Below are positions 61,695 to 64,000 of a stretch of 64,000 bases of DNA, piece after piece. Numbering within the stretch: the stretch's first letter is position 1; every line of letters begins with the position of its first letter. This DNA comes from Alopecurus myosuroides (lineage: Eukaryota; Streptophyta; Magnoliopsida; Poales; Poaceae). The stretch spans positions 178,146,726 through 178,210,725 of the forward strand of contig CM054062.1 in NCBI GenBank assembly GCA_028641055.1, given 5' to 3'. The position numbers and the translations under genes were made by a program. Under the pieces are notes generated by a model. That model made no database searches, was not told the DNA's origin, and saw only the letters and a list, made by a program, of their open reading frames with translations.

Positions 61695-62618
61695 CTAAGA
61701 AATGGTGAGATCAAAGTCTTTAATCTTTTCAATCCATCTCCTTTGCCTGAGGTTTAGATCTGGTTGAGTGAAGATGTATTTCAGACTCTTATGATCGGAA
61801 AAGATTTCAGTTTTGTTACCCAACAAGTATTGTCTCCATTTCTTGAGGGCAAACACAACTGCTGCAAGTTCAAGATCATGAGTGGGATAGTTTTGCTCAT
61901 GTGGGTTCAACTGACGTGAAGCATAAGCCACAACTTGACGTTCTTGCATAAGAACTGCACCTAGACCTTGGAGAGAAGCATCACAGAATATCTGGAAAGG
62001 TTTGGTAGTATCTGGGCCAACCGGAACTGGGGTGGAAGTGAGTTTAGTCTTCAGGAGATTGAAACTCTCATCACACTGTGGAGTCCAAACGAACTTCTTG
62101 TCCTTTTTTGTGAGATCAGTGAGAGGTGTGGCAATCTTGGAAAAGTTTTGGACGAAACGACGGCAATAGCTAGCCAAGCCAAGAAAACTTCTGACTTGCT
62201 TCACCGTCTTAGGAGGTTTCCAATCAACAATTTCCTTAACCTTTTCTGGGTCAATGGCTATGCCTTTGGCAGAGATGATATGACCAAGGTAAGCAACTTC
62301 TGGAATCCAGAACTCACATTTAGAGAACTTGGCATATAGACGATGCTCGCGAAGTTTCATGAGAGTGAGACGAAGGTGTTCTCCATGCTCTTCCTCGGAT
62401 TTGGAGTAGACTAGAATGTCATCAAGATATACCACAACGAACTTGTCGAGGTATTCATGGAAGACAGAATTCATGAGTCTTGAGAATGTTGCCGGTGCAT
62501 TGGTGAGACCAAAGGACATGACGGTGTATTCATATAGACCGTAACGAGTGGTGAAAGCTGTCTTAGGAATATCTTCCTTTCTGATCTTTATTTGATGGTA
62601 ACCCATCCTCAAGTCCAA
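61695..62618 (-). pseudogene. Element A' RT and RNase H (unit III)
   Basis: 307 residues with the same TAG (61697-61695) as unit I. The catalytic [12 protein letters not shown] is intact. It has two private changes, KVKEIVDW and KIATPLTD. Confidence 0.85.
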
Positions 62619-62621
62619 CTT

Positions 62622-63338
62622 TTAGAATATTGAGGCTCCAGCAAGTTGATCAAAAAGATCATCGATACGGGGAATTGGATACTTGTTTTTGATGGTTTTC
62701 TCGTTGAGAGGACGATAGTCAACCACGAGTCTTTTTGTTTGATCCTTCTTGGCAACAAACAGAGTTGGGCAACCCCAAGCGGAGGAACTAGGCTGAATGT
62801 AACCTTTCTCCATGTACATATCGATTTGCTCCTTCAACAATTTCAGTTCAGGAGGAGCTATCTTGTATGGATGCTTAGAGATTGGAGCAGTACCTGGCTC
62901 AAGCTCGATCACGAACTCAACTGCTCTGTCCGGAGGCATCCCTGGCAACTCTTCTGGAAAGACGTCAGGGAATTCACAAACCACCGGAACATTTTCAATT
63001 GCAGGAAGGGGTTTAGCATCGAGGTTGAACAGCTGAACAGAACTTGATCCATATGGAGAATAGACTATCTGGCCAGCCGGATGGAACAGAGTTATTGACT
63101 TCTTAGCACAGTCAATTGTAGGTTTATTGGCCTTCAACCAATCCATGCCCAGAATGACATCAATGTCAGAATTTCCCAGTAACATGAGTGAAGAAAGGAA
63201 TATGCGACCTCCAATTAGGATCTGATTGTCCATACTTATCTTGGAAGTCAACATTTGCGGTCCCGGAGAGTGAACAGTGATTTGATTGCTTAGTGGAACC
63301 AGAACTAGGTTGTATGCTTTTGCAAATATCTTTGACAC
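62622..63338 (-). pseudogene. Element A' protease and RT N-terminus, truncated by an LTR
   Basis: From the RT stop back to about 63014 the sequence matches units I and II. From 63015, and strongly from 63074, it becomes a diverged homologue (for example [13 protein letters not shown] against [13 protein letters not shown]). The protease motif DTGAS is missing because the LTR at 63347 replaces it just before SFVSKIF. Gag is absent. The frame's first Met is an artefact of the junction. Confidence 0.8.
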
Positions 63339-63346
63339 AAAAGATT
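63015..63346. other. Array breakpoint region: switch from unit sequence to diverged homologue
   Basis: Compared with 18330-18660 and 40545-40875, identity is nearly complete up to 63014, sparse differences occur at 63015-63073, and frequent differences follow, while the region stays homologous and in frame. This is what a homologous crossover inside related coding sequence would leave, rather than an end-joining junction. Confidence 0.8.
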
Positions 63347-64000
63347 TGTCGCACCCGGACTTCTAGAGGATACTCACCGTACGAACTGAACAGTATTTTG
63401 ATTGGATTACGGGGCTAACCGGCACCCGCATCTCTTACGAGTAGGCCAACACTTATGTGTGACAACCAATCTTTACTATTCACCGTCGATGTAAACTATC
63501 CCGTAGAAATCAGGACACTACCATTGACGTACTTCATACCATACACACATTGTACGTCAACGGCTTTGAACAAGATGATAACACAACAAATCTCTAAGAC
63601 ACAAAAGATTGAAATAAGTTGCAAATGGCCCTCACTAGGGCAGAGAATAGCAAATACAATAATCCAGAGGACACATGTCCCAACATAACATCATTACATC
63701 TCAGCGGAAGCATTCAAAGGGTCTGAGTACAGACAAATCCAAATAGGCTTAAGAAGCCGGGAATGAAAAGAAAACGGAGCCCATCCACGATGTCTCGGAT
63801 CCTGCCCGGGTCCGCTACCTACTCGTCAGCAGCCTCGTCAAACTCCACGTAGTAGCCGTCACGGGGATCCTCGTAAGCGTAGTCTGCGGAAACCACAGCC
63901 CCAAAGGGGTCAGTACATAAACGTACTGGCAAGCAAGACTCATAGTTCACCAAAATGTAGCCCGTCAACACCAAGCACAGATGCCTTGGGATCAACGGAA
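63347..64000 (-). mobile_element. LTR1-type LTR, start only (cut by window end)
   Basis: It begins TGTCGCACCCGG on the + strand, like LTR1 (10710) and unlike LTR2 (TGTCGCACCCTGG). It follows LTR1 closely through 64000, including GGATTACGGGG and CTTACGAGTAGGCCAACAC, with scattered substitutions and small indels. It is the presumed 5' LTR of A'. About 4 kb more should follow to the right. Confidence 0.8.

Larger units (their letters stand above)
44694..63014. repeat. Tandem segmental repeat, unit III (right edge of array)
   Basis: Third copy, collinear with units I and II until about 63014. Differences start at 63015 and 63021, and clear divergence begins near 63074 inside the protease-coding part of element A. 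The rest of the unit (gag, PBS and LTR2) is absent. Instead the sequence becomes a diverged Tekay-like protease and then an LTR1-type LTR. I read this as the right-hand edge of the array and the position of the original unequal crossover. Confidence 0.9.
55400..64000 (-). mobile_element. Element A', presumed unrecombined parental Tekay-like element (unit III to window end)
   Basis: LTR1 (55400-60052), pol (60090-62618), RT N-terminus and protease remnant (62622-63346), then an LTR1-type LTR (63347 to beyond the window). Both flanking LTRs are of the same type, unlike the hybrids in units I and II. Gag, PBS and leader are missing: the LTR end abuts protease codons. It is either the parent with an internal deletion or a second nested insertion at the same place. 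Confidence 0.65.

Noticed and set aside
1..64000. A new multi-gene functional system
   Set aside because: All long ORFs are gag-pol pieces with shared or private stops. Nothing suggests cooperation between intact genes. The novelty, if any, lies in the recombination structure and the LTR content.

Overview
This is plant nuclear DNA, almost certainly from a grass with a large repeat-rich genome and probably Pooideae. I infer this from plant-type Ty3/gypsy polyproteins (a Tekay/Del-like chromovirus and a CRM-clade chromovirus), an initiator-Met primer-binding site, GC-rich grass-style LTR segments, and a noncoding block that resembles Triticeae Athila-type elements as I remember them. I see no host gene, rRNA, CRISPR array or bacterial feature. 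Every long ORF belongs to a retrotransposon.

The window is a direct tandem array of a unit of about 22.2-22.5 kb. Unit I is 1-22231, unit II is 22232-44693, and unit III is 44694 to about 63014, where it switches to a diverged relative. These phases are set arbitrarily by the window start. Each unit reads, left to right on the + strand: (a) the end of a long LTR, 'LTR2' (minus orientation); (b) a fragment of a related third LTR, 'LTR3'; (c) about 2.7 kb of a probable Athila-type element on the + strand; (d) a truncated CRM-clade element 'B' on the minus strand (3' LTR, pol, gag), whose RT/RNase H junction is split by an insert of about 390 bp with a Helitron-like end; (e) a 4.65-kb 'LTR1' inserted in the gag of B; (f) the internal region of a Tekay-like element 'A' on the minus strand (integrase plus chromodomain, RNase H, RT, protease, gag, PBS); (g) a 4.1-4.3-kb LTR2 that runs into the next unit.

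The main result concerns how the array arose. The A internal regions of units I and II are flanked by two clearly different LTRs (LTR1 on the 3' side, LTR2 on the 5' side), which one insertion event cannot produce. In unit III the same internal region instead runs, past 63014-63073, into diverged protease sequence and then an LTR1-type LTR at 63347. This is the pattern expected from unequal crossing-over between two same-orientation Tekay elements about 22 kb apart: hybrid elements inside the array and the unrecombined parent at its right edge. The model predicts that the missing 5' half of element B, with a TCATC target duplication, lies about 4 kb beyond the right end of the window.

No element is intact. 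Element A has a stop shared by all units at the start of the RT, a stop in the RNase H region in units I and III only, and a gag that starts at the PBS. Element B has gag stops, the insert at RT/RNase H, a homopolymer frameshift at the 3' end of pol, and an extra integrase stop in unit II. The parts therefore do not cooperate as a functioning system. The biological interest is in the recombination history, the unusual LTRs (over 4 kb, with gene-like GC islands and tRNA-like box A/box B modules) and the copy-to-copy mosaic.
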